Source: an uncultured Paracoccaceae bacterium (GTDB taxonomy: Bacteria > Pseudomonadota > Alphaproteobacteria > Rhodobacterales > Rhodobacteraceae). From it: a stretch of DNA of 53,066 nucleotides. Below are positions 17,785-25,191 of the stretch, in pieces (position 1 is the first letter of the stretch; every line of letters starts with the position of its first letter). Position numbers and translations under genes: made by a program. Under the pieces are notes generated by a model. The model was not told the DNA's origin, ran no database searches, and worked only from the letters and a program-made list of their open reading frames with translations. Location of the stretch: NCBI GenBank assembly GCA_937920555.1, contig CAKZTM010000099.1, positions 1-53,066 of the forward strand, written 5' to 3'.

Positions 17785-18772
17785 TTTTCTTCTTCCCCCC
17801 AAACTCAAGATAGGCCCAAGGGATCAAGACGATCATCACTGACAACAACATCATTGTTGACGCAGCAAACCCTTGTCCAAGGTTCTGAGCTTGGAACATC
17901 TTGTCGTACACATATTTTGCCGGAACCTCCGACGCGATGCCCGGCCCGCCCGAGGTTTGCGCAACCACCAGATCATAGACCTTCACAATGCCCGCCGCGA
18001 TGATCACCAACGTGGTGATGAACACAGGCCGCATCATCGGGATGACAATGAAAATATAGGTTTTCCACATCGGAATACCGTCGACCCGCGCCGCCTTCCA
18101 GATGTCCTCGTCAATGCCTCTGAGCCCGGCCAGCATCAGGCACATGATAAAGCCGGTGCCTTGCCAAAGACCGGCAAACAAAATGCCGAAAATAACGATC
18201 TCCGCGTTGTAAAGCGGATCGAATGTGAAACCGCTCCAACCCAGATCACGAATGACGCTTTGCACGCCAAACTCAGGGTTCAACAGCCACTGCCAAACCA
18301 ACCCGGTGACGATAAACGACAGCGCAAACGGGTAAAGAAGTATGGTGCGAAACGTGTTTTCAAACCTGATTTTCTGATCCAGCAATGCGGCAAGAATGAA
18401 ACCAATCAGCAGCGAGAATATAAGCGAACAAATCCCGTAAATGAAAAGGTTCTCGATAGAGATCAGCCAGCGGTTTTCACCCCAAAGCCGGTCATATTGC
18501 TTCAACCCCACAAAGGACTTCTCAACAAACCCAACAGGGATGGAAAAGTCCAAAGCGCCGTCCTTGGCGATCCAGCTTGGTACCGGAATTGAGAAAAGAT
18601 CGAACCACTCAAATATCTTTTTTGGAAGTAGCTTCGATCCGGTAAACGAATAGGTAATCGTCCAAAGCGTTCCCCCGACAAAAACGACAAGAGCCGTAAA
18701 GATCATCGGGATCGCTGCGATTTTTGCGCTTAAATTTCGAAAAAGCTGGGACGGACGTTGAGCATGCGCCAT
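17777..18772 (-). CDS. carbohydrate ABC transporter permease (MalF type)
   Basis: 331 residues with about six transmembrane segments (for example IPMIFTALVVFVGGTLWTI near the start and LLYPFALSFIVTGLVWQWLL mid-protein). The ATPase-coupling loop is EDIWKAARVDGIPMWKTYIFIVIP. The C-terminus ends GGKKKNG, coded by a purine-rich run that doubles as the ribosome site of the next permease gene. GAGGCACG precedes the ATG at 18772. It is the second gene of the operon. Confidence 0.92.
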   Translation of the reverse strand: MAHAQRPSQLFRNLSAKIAAIPMIFTALVVFVGGTLWTITYSFTGSKLLPKKIFEWFDLFSIPVPSWIAKDGALDFSIPVGFVEKSFVGLKQYDRLWGENRWLISIENLFIYGICSLIFSLLIGFILAALLDQKIRFENTFRTILLYPFALSFIVTGLVWQWLLNPEFGVQSVIRDLGWSGFTFDPLYNAEIVIFGILFAGLWQGTGFIMCLMLAGLRGIDEDIWKAARVDGIPMWKTYIFIVIPMMRPVFITTLVIIAAGIVKVYDLVVAQTSGGPGIASEVPAKYVYDKMFQAQNLGQGFAASTMMLLSVMIVLIPWAYLEFGGKKKNG

Positions 18773-18855
18773 GAACGTGCCTCGGGGAGATAAAATGTCG
18801 ATGAGATACGCCAGCCCGCATATGGGGCTGGCGCTACGAGTAGAAAGACCGCGCT

Positions 18856-20091
18856 TTAGTCAGCGTCAGCGATAATCGCCGCGTAACGCGCTTGGGCGTC
18901 CTCGGCAGTGATCGCATTGTCGGCCCAGAACTCGGTCATCAAATCTTCGATCTGACCTTGTGTGTCTGGCGAAAGTGTCTGGTTGCCATCTGGAAGGATG
19001 TTACCGTCCGCAAGGATTGCGAGACCTTTCTTCATGCAGTCATTGGCAGCAGTCAAATCAACATCGCCACGAACAGGAAGCGATCCTTTTTTGAGGTTGA
19101 AGTTCACCTGAACCTCTTTGGACAGCATCAAGGATGCCAGCTCCAACTGAGCCGCCTCTACCGCTGGATCTTCGTTCTTGGGGAAGTAGAACGCATCACC
19201 ACCTGTGGAGATGATCTCGTTCACACCCAGACCCGGAAGACAGGTGTAATCTTCGCCAGCAACCTGACCGGCAACCTGGAATTCACCCTGCGCCCAGTCA
19301 CCCATGATCTGACCACCGGCCTGACCTGTGATCACCATGTTTGTGGCCTGGTTCCAATCCTGAACGTTAGAGCCTTCGCGCAGCGCACGGGCATCAGCCG
19401 CAGCTTGGAAAACCTTCGCAAACTCAGGACCAGCCGCCACGTCAGCATTCTTGTCGATGGTCACAGCCGACCATGCATCAACACCAGCGATCGCAACAGT
19501 CATCACGCCAAACGCGCCCGCAGACTGCCATGCTTGGTTACCCATCGCGAGTGGAACCATACCGGCCTCACGCACTTTAGGTGCGGCTGCCACAAACTCA
19601 TCCCAGTTGGTTGGAACCGCTGTGCCTGCCTTCTCGAATGCCTCATGGCTCAACCAAATCCACTGCCAAGAGTGAATGTTGACCGGAACGCAGTAAATGC
19701 GACCGTCCAAAGTGCAGCTGTCCAACAATGCGGATGGATGTACGATATCTTTCCAACCCTCAGCCTCAGCCAACTCTGTCAGGTCAAGCATCAAGCCCGC
19801 CTCAACAAGCTCTTCGGCTTGGCGTCCGTGGTTGAACTGGGTCGCGCCCATTGGGTCGCCGCCAGTGATCCGCGAGATCATGACCGGACGCGCGGTTCCA
19901 CCACCGCCAGCAATCGCGCCATCAACCCAGTTGTGATCTGTGCCTTCATTGAAGGCTTTTGCAAACTCGGCAACGGCCGCAGCCTCACCACCAGATGTCC
20001 ACCAATGTGTGACCTCAAGATCGACAGCCTGTGCAGACGTCGCAAACGCAAAAGCAGCGGCGGCCGCTAGGCCGGTTTTCATGAAACTCAT
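18856..20091 (-). CDS. extracellular sugar-binding protein of the ABC transporter
   Basis: 411 residues from the ATG at 20091, chosen because GGGAGGAACAACG lies directly upstream; a longer frame to 20154 lacks such a site. The signal peptide is MSFMKTGLAAAAAFAFATSA with probable cleavage after AQA, giving a mature protein starting VDLEVTHWWTSGGE, a typical opening of family 1 binding proteins. It captures the sugar in the periplasm for the two permeases. Being next to a beta-mannosidase suggests short beta-mannosides as ligand. As the first gene of the operon it is probably the most highly expressed and lies directly downstream of the LacI operator. Confidence 0.92.
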   Translation of the reverse strand: MSFMKTGLAAAAAFAFATSAQAVDLEVTHWWTSGGEAAAVAEFAKAFNEGTDHNWVDGAIAGGGGTARPVMISRITGGDPMGATQFNHGRQAEELVEAGLMLDLTELAEAEGWKDIVHPSALLDSCTLDGRIYCVPVNIHSWQWIWLSHEAFEKAGTAVPTNWDEFVAAAPKVREAGMVPLAMGNQAWQSAGAFGVMTVAIAGVDAWSAVTIDKNADVAAGPEFAKVFQAAADARALREGSNVQDWNQATNMVITGQAGGQIMGDWAQGEFQVAGQVAGEDYTCLPGLGVNEIISTGGDAFYFPKNEDPAVEAAQLELASLMLSKEVQVNFNLKKGSLPVRGDVDLTAANDCMKKGLAILADGNILPDGNQTLSPDTQGQIEDLMTEFWADNAITAEDAQARYAAIIADAD

Positions 20092-20175
20092 CGTTGTTCC
20101 TCCCAGAACATGTTTATGTGAGCGAGTTAAATCTCGCCCGGGCTCGCCGATCACAGCATCTCTTCTATAGATCAG

Positions 20176-20189
20176 TGTAATCGATTACA
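20176..20189. promoter_or_regulatory. LacI-type operator between the divergent mannoside operons
   Basis: TGTAATCGATTACA is a perfect 14-bp palindrome with the central CG typical of LacI/GalR operators. It lies 85 bases from the binding-protein start and 87 bases from the lacI start, so one site could control both directions. The adjacent lacI gene is the obvious regulator. Confidence 0.8.
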
Positions 20190-20276
20190 TTAAGCTTGGC
20201 AGAATCACGTACAAAGTCAACACCAAGCGGGATTATGTTAATTTCTGTAACAAATTAAATCAAGACGCGAGATTCA

Positions 20277-21302
20277 GTGAGTAGAAAAACCATAACAATC
20301 AAAGACGTAGCAAGGTTCGCAGGCGTATCCACTGCAACCGTTAGCAGAGCGTTGAGCCGGCCAAGTTCCGTCACACCGGCGACTCGCAAGAGCGTTTTGG
20401 AGGCCGCGCAATCGACCGGCTATCAGATGAATCAAGCCGCCAGAAACCTGCGCAAACAGCAATCGGGCGCCATTGTCGTCTTTGTCCCCGACCTGTCTAA
20501 TCCGTTTTTCTCGCATATTTTGTCCGGGATCGAGGCCGCCGCCGCCCGCAACGACAAAAGCGTCTTTTTGGTCAACACTTACAGTCCGCAAAACGATAAC
20601 GCCGACGCGCTTGCCCGCTATCTGTCCAGCTCTTGGGCCGATGGGGTCATCATCTTGGATGGCTCCCTGCCCAAAGATCTGCTGCAAAATCGGTATGTTC
20701 CCGGTGTCAGCCCGCCGGTTGTTTTCGGCTGCGAATGGTCTCCACCGGACAAATTTCCGTCCGTGCGCACCGACAATAGACGCGGCGCAAAGCTGGCCAT
20801 TGATCACCTTATCGGCTTGGGCCACAAAAATATTGGCCACGTAACGGGCCCGCTTTGGAATGTTCTTTCCACCGAACGGCTGGCAGGCGCCAATGCAGCA
20901 CTCGCCGCCCACGCGGCCGGTTTGCCCGCATGGCAATGTGAGGGCGACTTCTCAATGGCATCGGGCACCCAGGCGGCCACACAATATCTGACGCTGGACA
21001 CCCGGCCCACGGCGGTGTTTTGCGCCAGCGACACCATGGCGATCGGCTTTATGTCCGAGCTGATCAAAAACGGTGTGTCCGTACCCGATGACGTCTCCGT
21101 GGTCGGCTTTGACGATATTGACATCGCCGAGCGGTTCATTCCCGCCCTGACCACGATCCACCAGCACCGCGAACACCTCGGAGAAAGTGCCGTGAACCTC
21201 TTGATGAATGCGATCAACGGCAACGCGGCGGATGACGCAAACGCGCCGCTGGTCTTGCCGGTTGAATTGATCATACGCGACAGCACAAAGGCAATCTCAT
21301 GA
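20277..21302 (+). CDS. LacI-family transcriptional regulator of the mannoside operons
   Basis: 341 residues from a GTG start (VSRKTITIKDVARF). The helix-turn-helix and hinge helix are standard: IKDVARFAGVSTATVSRALSRPSSV, then YQMNQAARNLRKQQSG. The sugar-sensing domain begins IVVFVPDLSNPFFSHILSGIE and includes FDDIDIAERFIPALTTIHQH. It should bind the 20176-20189 palindrome and release it when a sugar from the pathway binds. It leads a plus-strand operon with the SGNH hydrolase and aldo/keto reductase; its stop overlaps the next start as ATGA. Confidence 0.9.
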   Translation: MSRKTITIKDVARFAGVSTATVSRALSRPSSVTPATRKSVLEAAQSTGYQMNQAARNLRKQQSGAIVVFVPDLSNPFFSHILSGIEAAAARNDKSVFLVNTYSPQNDNADALARYLSSSWADGVIILDGSLPKDLLQNRYVPGVSPPVVFGCEWSPPDKFPSVRTDNRRGAKLAIDHLIGLGHKNIGHVTGPLWNVLSTERLAGANAALAAHAAGLPAWQCEGDFSMASGTQAATQYLTLDTRPTAVFCASDTMAIGFMSELIKNGVSVPDDVSVVGFDDIDIAERFIPALTTIHQHREHLGESAVNLLMNAINGNAADDANAPLVLPVELIIRDSTKAIS

Positions 21303-21940
21303 CCCGCACCCTGCTTTGCTTTGGCGACAGTAACACCCATGGCAGCATCGCGCTCACCCAATTGGGCGTGTTTCGCCGCTTTGACCGCGACACCCGCTGG
21401 CCGGGCATTCTGGCCAAACATCTGGGCCCCGCATGGCATGTGATCGAAGAAGGCCATGCCGGGCGCACAACTGTCCATGACGACCCGATTGAAGGGCCGC
21501 ACCGCAACGGCCTCACCATGCTTCCGGCCATTTTGGAAAGCCACCGCCCAATTGATCTGGTGATCCTCAAACTTGGCACCAATGACCTCAAGCCGCGCTT
21601 TTCGGTGACACCGATCGATATTGCCCTGTCCATCGAAAAACTGATCGCGCTCATTCAAGCCAGCAAATGCGGCCCGGACGATAGCCCACCGCAAATTCTG
21701 CTGGTCGCACCCGCCCCCATTACCGAGACCGGCGTGCTCAAAGGCATCTTCGAAGGCGGCGCCGCCAAATCGCGCGAACTCAGCCTGCTTTACCAACTGT
21801 CCGCCGATAAAATGGGCTGCGCCTTTCTCGATGCAGGCGCGGTCACCCAGACAGATCCAACCGATGGCGTCCACCTCACCGCCGAGGCCCATAACGCCAT
21901 CGCCAAAGCCCTGTACGCAAAAATTGAAAGCGAGTTTTGA
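21299..21940 (+). CDS. SGNH/GDSL-family hydrolase (esterase or sugar deacetylase)
   Basis: 213 residues. Block I is CFGDSNTHG (catalytic Ser), block III is KLGTNDLK, and block V is DGVHLTAEAH (catalytic Asp and His). The sequence resembles arylesterase-like SGNH hydrolases. There is no signal peptide, so it acts in the cytoplasm. In an operon controlled by the mannoside LacI protein, removing acetyl groups from imported acetylated manno-oligosaccharides is an attractive guess but not shown. It overlaps lacI by four bases and the aldo/keto reductase by three. Confidence 0.86.
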   Translation: MTRTLLCFGDSNTHGSIALTQLGVFRRFDRDTRWPGILAKHLGPAWHVIEEGHAGRTTVHDDPIEGPHRNGLTMLPAILESHRPIDLVILKLGTNDLKPRFSVTPIDIALSIEKLIALIQASKCGPDDSPPQILLVAPAPITETGVLKGIFEGGAAKSRELSLLYQLSADKMGCAFLDAGAVTQTDPTDGVHLTAEAHNAIAKALYAKIESEF

Positions 21941-22968
21941 TGACCTACCAACCCAATCCCGATCGCTACGCCAAAATGGTCTATAACCGCTGCGGTAAGT
22001 CCGGCCTAAGGCTGCCCGCCATCTCGCTGGGCCTGTGGCACAACTTTGGCGGCGATGCCAATCACAGCAACAAACGCGCCATTTGCCAGACCGCCTTTGA
22101 TGAGGGCATCACCCATTTCGATTTGGCCAATAATTACGGGCCCCCTCCGGGCTCCGCTGAAACCGCCTTTGGCGAGATTTTGCGCGAGGATTTTGCAAAC
22201 CACCGCGATGAGCTGATTATCTCCTCCAAGGCAGGCTACCGCATGTGGGCGGGCCCCTATGGTGAATTTGGCAGCCGCAAATACCTGATTGCGTCCTGCG
22301 ACCAGTCCCTCAAACGCATGGGGCTGGATTATGTGGACATTTTCTACTCCCACCGCTTTGATCCCGAAACCCCGCTCGAAGAGACCATGGGCGCGCTAGA
22401 CCACATCGTCCGCTCGGGCCGCGCACTTTACGCCGGCATTTCGTCTTATAACTCCGACAAGACCCGCCAAGCCGCAGCCATCCTCAAAGAGCTGGGCACG
22501 CCCTGCGTGATCCACCAACCCAGCTACAATATGATCAACCGCTGGGTGGAACATGACGGGCTGAAAGACACGCTCAAAGAGCTGGGGATCGGATCAATCG
22601 CTTTCACCCCTCTGGCCCAAGGAATGCTGACCAACAAATATCTCAAAGGCACGCCCGAGGGCTCCCGCGCGACCCAAGGCAAATCCCTGAAGTCCGAGTT
22701 CCTGAGCGACAAAACCATCGCCAATATCCGCAAACTCAATGACATCGCCGAGCGTCGCGGCCAAACGCTGGCCCAAATGGCATTGGCATGGGTACTGCGG
22801 GATGGCGGAATTACCACCGCTTTGATCGGGGCCTCCAAACCCTCGCAAGTCACCGATTGCGCCCGCGCTGTGGACAATCTGGACTTCACCAAAGAGGAAC
22901 TGGCCGAAATCGACAAATATGCAGATGAGGAAAATATCAACCTTTGGGCCAAATCCTCCGAAGGCTAA
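21940..22968 (+). CDS. aldo/keto reductase, YghZ-like (L-glyceraldehyde 3-phosphate reductase type)
   Basis: 342 residues from the ATG at 21940, which overlaps the hydrolase stop as TGATG. The fold's active-site segments are present: THFDLANNYGPPPGSAE (Asp and Tyr), ISSKAGYR (Lys) and DIFYSHRFD (His). The C-terminal NADPH site is IGASKPSQVTDC. The MVYNRCGKSGLRLPAISLGLWHNFG start is characteristic of the YghZ/Gpr and potassium-channel beta-like branch. It reduces a small aldehyde or keto sugar with NADPH; the physiological substrate is unknown. It is the last gene of the lacI operon. Confidence 0.87.
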   Translation: MTYQPNPDRYAKMVYNRCGKSGLRLPAISLGLWHNFGGDANHSNKRAICQTAFDEGITHFDLANNYGPPPGSAETAFGEILREDFANHRDELIISSKAGYRMWAGPYGEFGSRKYLIASCDQSLKRMGLDYVDIFYSHRFDPETPLEETMGALDHIVRSGRALYAGISSYNSDKTRQAAAILKELGTPCVIHQPSYNMINRWVEHDGLKDTLKELGIGSIAFTPLAQGMLTNKYLKGTPEGSRATQGKSLKSEFLSDKTIANIRKLNDIAERRGQTLAQMALAWVLRDGGITTALIGASKPSQVTDCARAVDNLDFTKEELAEIDKYADEENINLWAKSSEG

Positions 22969-23022
22969 AGGATCGCCGGGGCGGGGGGGACCAATCCCAT
23001 CACCGCCCTTGGCACACACTCG

Positions 23023-23054
23023 TACCTCAAGCCGGGCATACCTCAAGCCGGGCG
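23023..23054. repeat. 16-bp tandem duplication at the 3' end of the acetyltransferase gene
   Basis: TACCTCAAGCCGGGCA (23023-23038) is directly followed by TACCTCAAGCCGGGCG (23039-23054). Sixteen is not a multiple of three, so the copy shifts the reading frame and creates the present stop of the minus-strand gene at 23027. Confidence 0.85.
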
Positions 23055-23446
23055 ATCACATAATCGAGCCCGCGCTTTTGGAAAACACCGGCCTCAAGGT
23101 CAAACCCAAGCCGCCGGTAGAACTCAGCCGCTGAGACGCGCGCATGACACCAAATCTGCCCGCACCCCTGCGCGCGCAACTGCACCAACGCCGATTGCAA
23201 CAGCGCGCGGGCCACACCGTGCCCCTGAAACTCGGGCGCCACCGCCAGCTTGCGCAAACGCACCCCCTCATCACCGGGGAAAAAGCTGCCAACCCCAACC
23301 AGATTGCCATCACAAAAGGCACCAAAATGCGTGGCATCCGCGTCGCCTTGCACGACAACATGGTCTCTTGGCAAATCTGGCCACATGACCCGGTGGCGCA
23401 GATCAATCGTGTCCTCAGCTTGAATTGTTCGGATCTCAAGTTTCAA
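23027..23446 (-). CDS. GNAT-family N-acetyltransferase
   Basis: About 139 residues if started at the TTG at 23446 (LKLEIRTIQAEDT). The frame is open to a TTG at 23515, and no ATG is available near the expected start, so the true start is uncertain. Core GNAT features are LRKLAVAPEFQGHGVARALLQSAL (acetyl-CoA pyrophosphate loop Q-x-x-G-x-A) and AAEFYRRLGFD. The acceptor substrate cannot be predicted. The end of the gene has been altered by a 16-bp tandem duplication. It follows a LysR gene on the same strand. Confidence 0.75.
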   Translation of the reverse strand: MKLEIRTIQAEDTIDLRHRVMWPDLPRDHVVVQGDADATHFGAFCDGNLVGVGSFFPGDEGVRLRKLAVAPEFQGHGVARALLQSALVQLRAQGCGQIWCHARVSAAEFYRRLGFDLEAGVFQKRGLDYVIARLEVCPA

Positions 23447-23529
23447 TGGGATTGCAATTCTCGATGTCAAACCTCTGGAACGGCAATCCCTACGGCACCG
23501 CAAGACGGCGATCAATATCGCACGACCCG

Positions 23530-24429
23530 TTATTCCCGGACGCGCGCCTCGGCCAGAAACTCCGCCAAGAGATCAAACACCAACCTGATCCTGCGGCTGG
23601 TGTGCAACTCCCTGTGCGTGGTCAGCCATACCGGAAATACAATCGGCTCCATGTCCGGCAAAAGCCGCTCCATCCCCGAGATATCCCCGACCTCATCGGA
23701 CATCACCCCAATGCCAAGCCCGGCGCGCGCCATTTCCCACGCCACCACACCGCTCTCGGAGCCAATCCGAAAATTATCCGCCGTCAGCGTGATCCCGATA
23801 GCGCTCAGATACTCCAGCATGCGCGGGTTATCCCCAAACCCGACAAATGCATGATCGCTCAGATCATCTGTGGTTTTGGGCCGCCCATGGGCCTGAATAT
23901 AACCGGTCGAGGCGTAAAAATGCGCCGTGGCCTCGCGCACCAAACGGGCAATCAGATCGGGCTGCTCAGGCCTGATATGGCGAATGGCAATATCCGCCTC
24001 GCGCCGCTGCAAATCGCGAATGTCATTGGCCGCCACCACATCGATGACCAACCGCGGGGCCGCTTTGCGCAGCCGTTTGAGCGCGGGCGGCAACACAAAT
24101 GCCGACATGATATCAGACGCGGTGATCCGCACTTCACCCTCAATGGTCTGGGATTGCCCCGATGCGGTCAGCGACATGGCCGTCGCCGCCTCGCCCATGC
24201 GCCGCACATGCTCGACCAATTCCACCCCCGATTGGGTCAAGGTCAGCGACCGCCCGATGCGCTCAAAAAGCACCACACCAAGCTCTTCCTCCAAAGCCGC
24301 CACTTGCCGCCCCAACGTGGGCTGGGTTTGGCCCAATGCGCGCGCCGCGGCCGACAATGAGCCCTCCTCCACGGTCGCCAAAAACGCCCGCGCCTGGTTC
24401 CAATCAAACGAGATTGCCTGCCAATTCAT
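23530..24429 (-). CDS. LysR-family transcriptional regulator
   Basis: 299 residues. The DNA-binding domain reads WNQARAFLATVEEGSLSAAARALGQTQPTLGRQVAALEEELG, followed by an effector-binding domain (EGEVRITASDIMSAF). It is transcribed away from the methyltransferase gene at 24515; the 85-base gap between them is AT-rich (ATTTATATATAA near 24468) and should hold both promoters. LysR regulators often control the divergent neighbour. The effector is unknown. Confidence 0.88.
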   Translation of the reverse strand: MNWQAISFDWNQARAFLATVEEGSLSAAARALGQTQPTLGRQVAALEEELGVVLFERIGRSLTLTQSGVELVEHVRRMGEAATAMSLTASGQSQTIEGEVRITASDIMSAFVLPPALKRLRKAAPRLVIDVVAANDIRDLQRREADIAIRHIRPEQPDLIARLVREATAHFYASTGYIQAHGRPKTTDDLSDHAFVGFGDNPRMLEYLSAIGITLTADNFRIGSESGVVAWEMARAGLGIGVMSDEVGDISGMERLLPDMEPIVFPVWLTTHRELHTSRRIRLVFDLLAEFLAEARVRE

Positions 24430-24514
24430 GCATTTTTGTATATCACAGCAACGAATTCAGGCAATTTATATATAACCCGCGCATGAGTAGAACGGTATCC
24501 AAAGGAGCAACATC

Positions 24515-25153
24515 ATGCAAAACACAGCCATCTTCTGGGATAAAATCGCCGATAAATACGCCCGCGACGCCATCGCCGATATGGACAGCTACACATACAC
24601 ACTTGAACGCACCCGCAGCTACCTGTCCAAAACTGACAACGTGCTCGAGGTCGGCTGCGGCACCGGCTCCACCGCCTTGGAACTTGCCCCCAACGTGGCC
24701 AGCATCCTTGGCACGGACCTTGCGCCCAATATGATCCGCATCGCCACCGAAAAGCTGAGCGATGGCAAAACCCCAAATGTCAGCTTCGCGGTTGGTGACA
24801 TTTTTGACAGCACCAACGAGCGCGGCCCGTTCGACGCGGTACTTGCCCATAACGTCCTGCACTTGGTCGAAGAAGTGCCCGCAGCCCTGAACCGGATCAA
24901 CGGACTGCTCAAGCCGGGCGGGGTTTTTGTCTCCAAAACCTTCTGCTTGGACCCGGCCACATCCTCGATGAAAATCCGGCTGATGAAACGGATCTTGCCA
25001 TTGATGCAAATGATCGGCAAAGCGCCCTTCGTATCCTTCATGTCCATCAACGATTTCGAGGGCATGATCACCCAGGCAGGGTTCAAAATCATAGAGACCG
25101 GAAACCACCCCGCCACAGAGCCGCGCCGCTACATCGTGGCCCGCAAAATCTGA
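24515..25153 (+). CDS. class I SAM-dependent methyltransferase
   Basis: 212 residues. Motif I is VLEVGCGTGSTALEL, motif II is ILGTDLAPNMIRIA, and the later strand is FDAVLAHNVLHLVEEVP with LLKPGGVFVSKT. AAAGGAG precedes the ATG. The C-terminal part resembles ubiquinone/menaquinone or small-molecule methyltransferases, and the acceptor is not evident. It is divergent from a LysR gene and followed 38 bases later by a molybdoenzyme gene, so the two may be cotranscribed. Confidence 0.84.
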   Translation: MQNTAIFWDKIADKYARDAIADMDSYTYTLERTRSYLSKTDNVLEVGCGTGSTALELAPNVASILGTDLAPNMIRIATEKLSDGKTPNVSFAVGDIFDSTNERGPFDAVLAHNVLHLVEEVPAALNRINGLLKPGGVFVSKTFCLDPATSSMKIRLMKRILPLMQMIGKAPFVSFMSINDFEGMITQAGFKIIETGNHPATEPRRYIVARKI

Positions 25154-25191
25154 TCATTGCCAGCGCCCCGCGCGGCCATTACCCCTAAGGG

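Noticed and set aside
20092..20154. Longer start for the sugar-binding protein
   Set aside because: It would hide the signal peptide behind 21 charged residues; GGAGGAA precedes the ATG at 20091.
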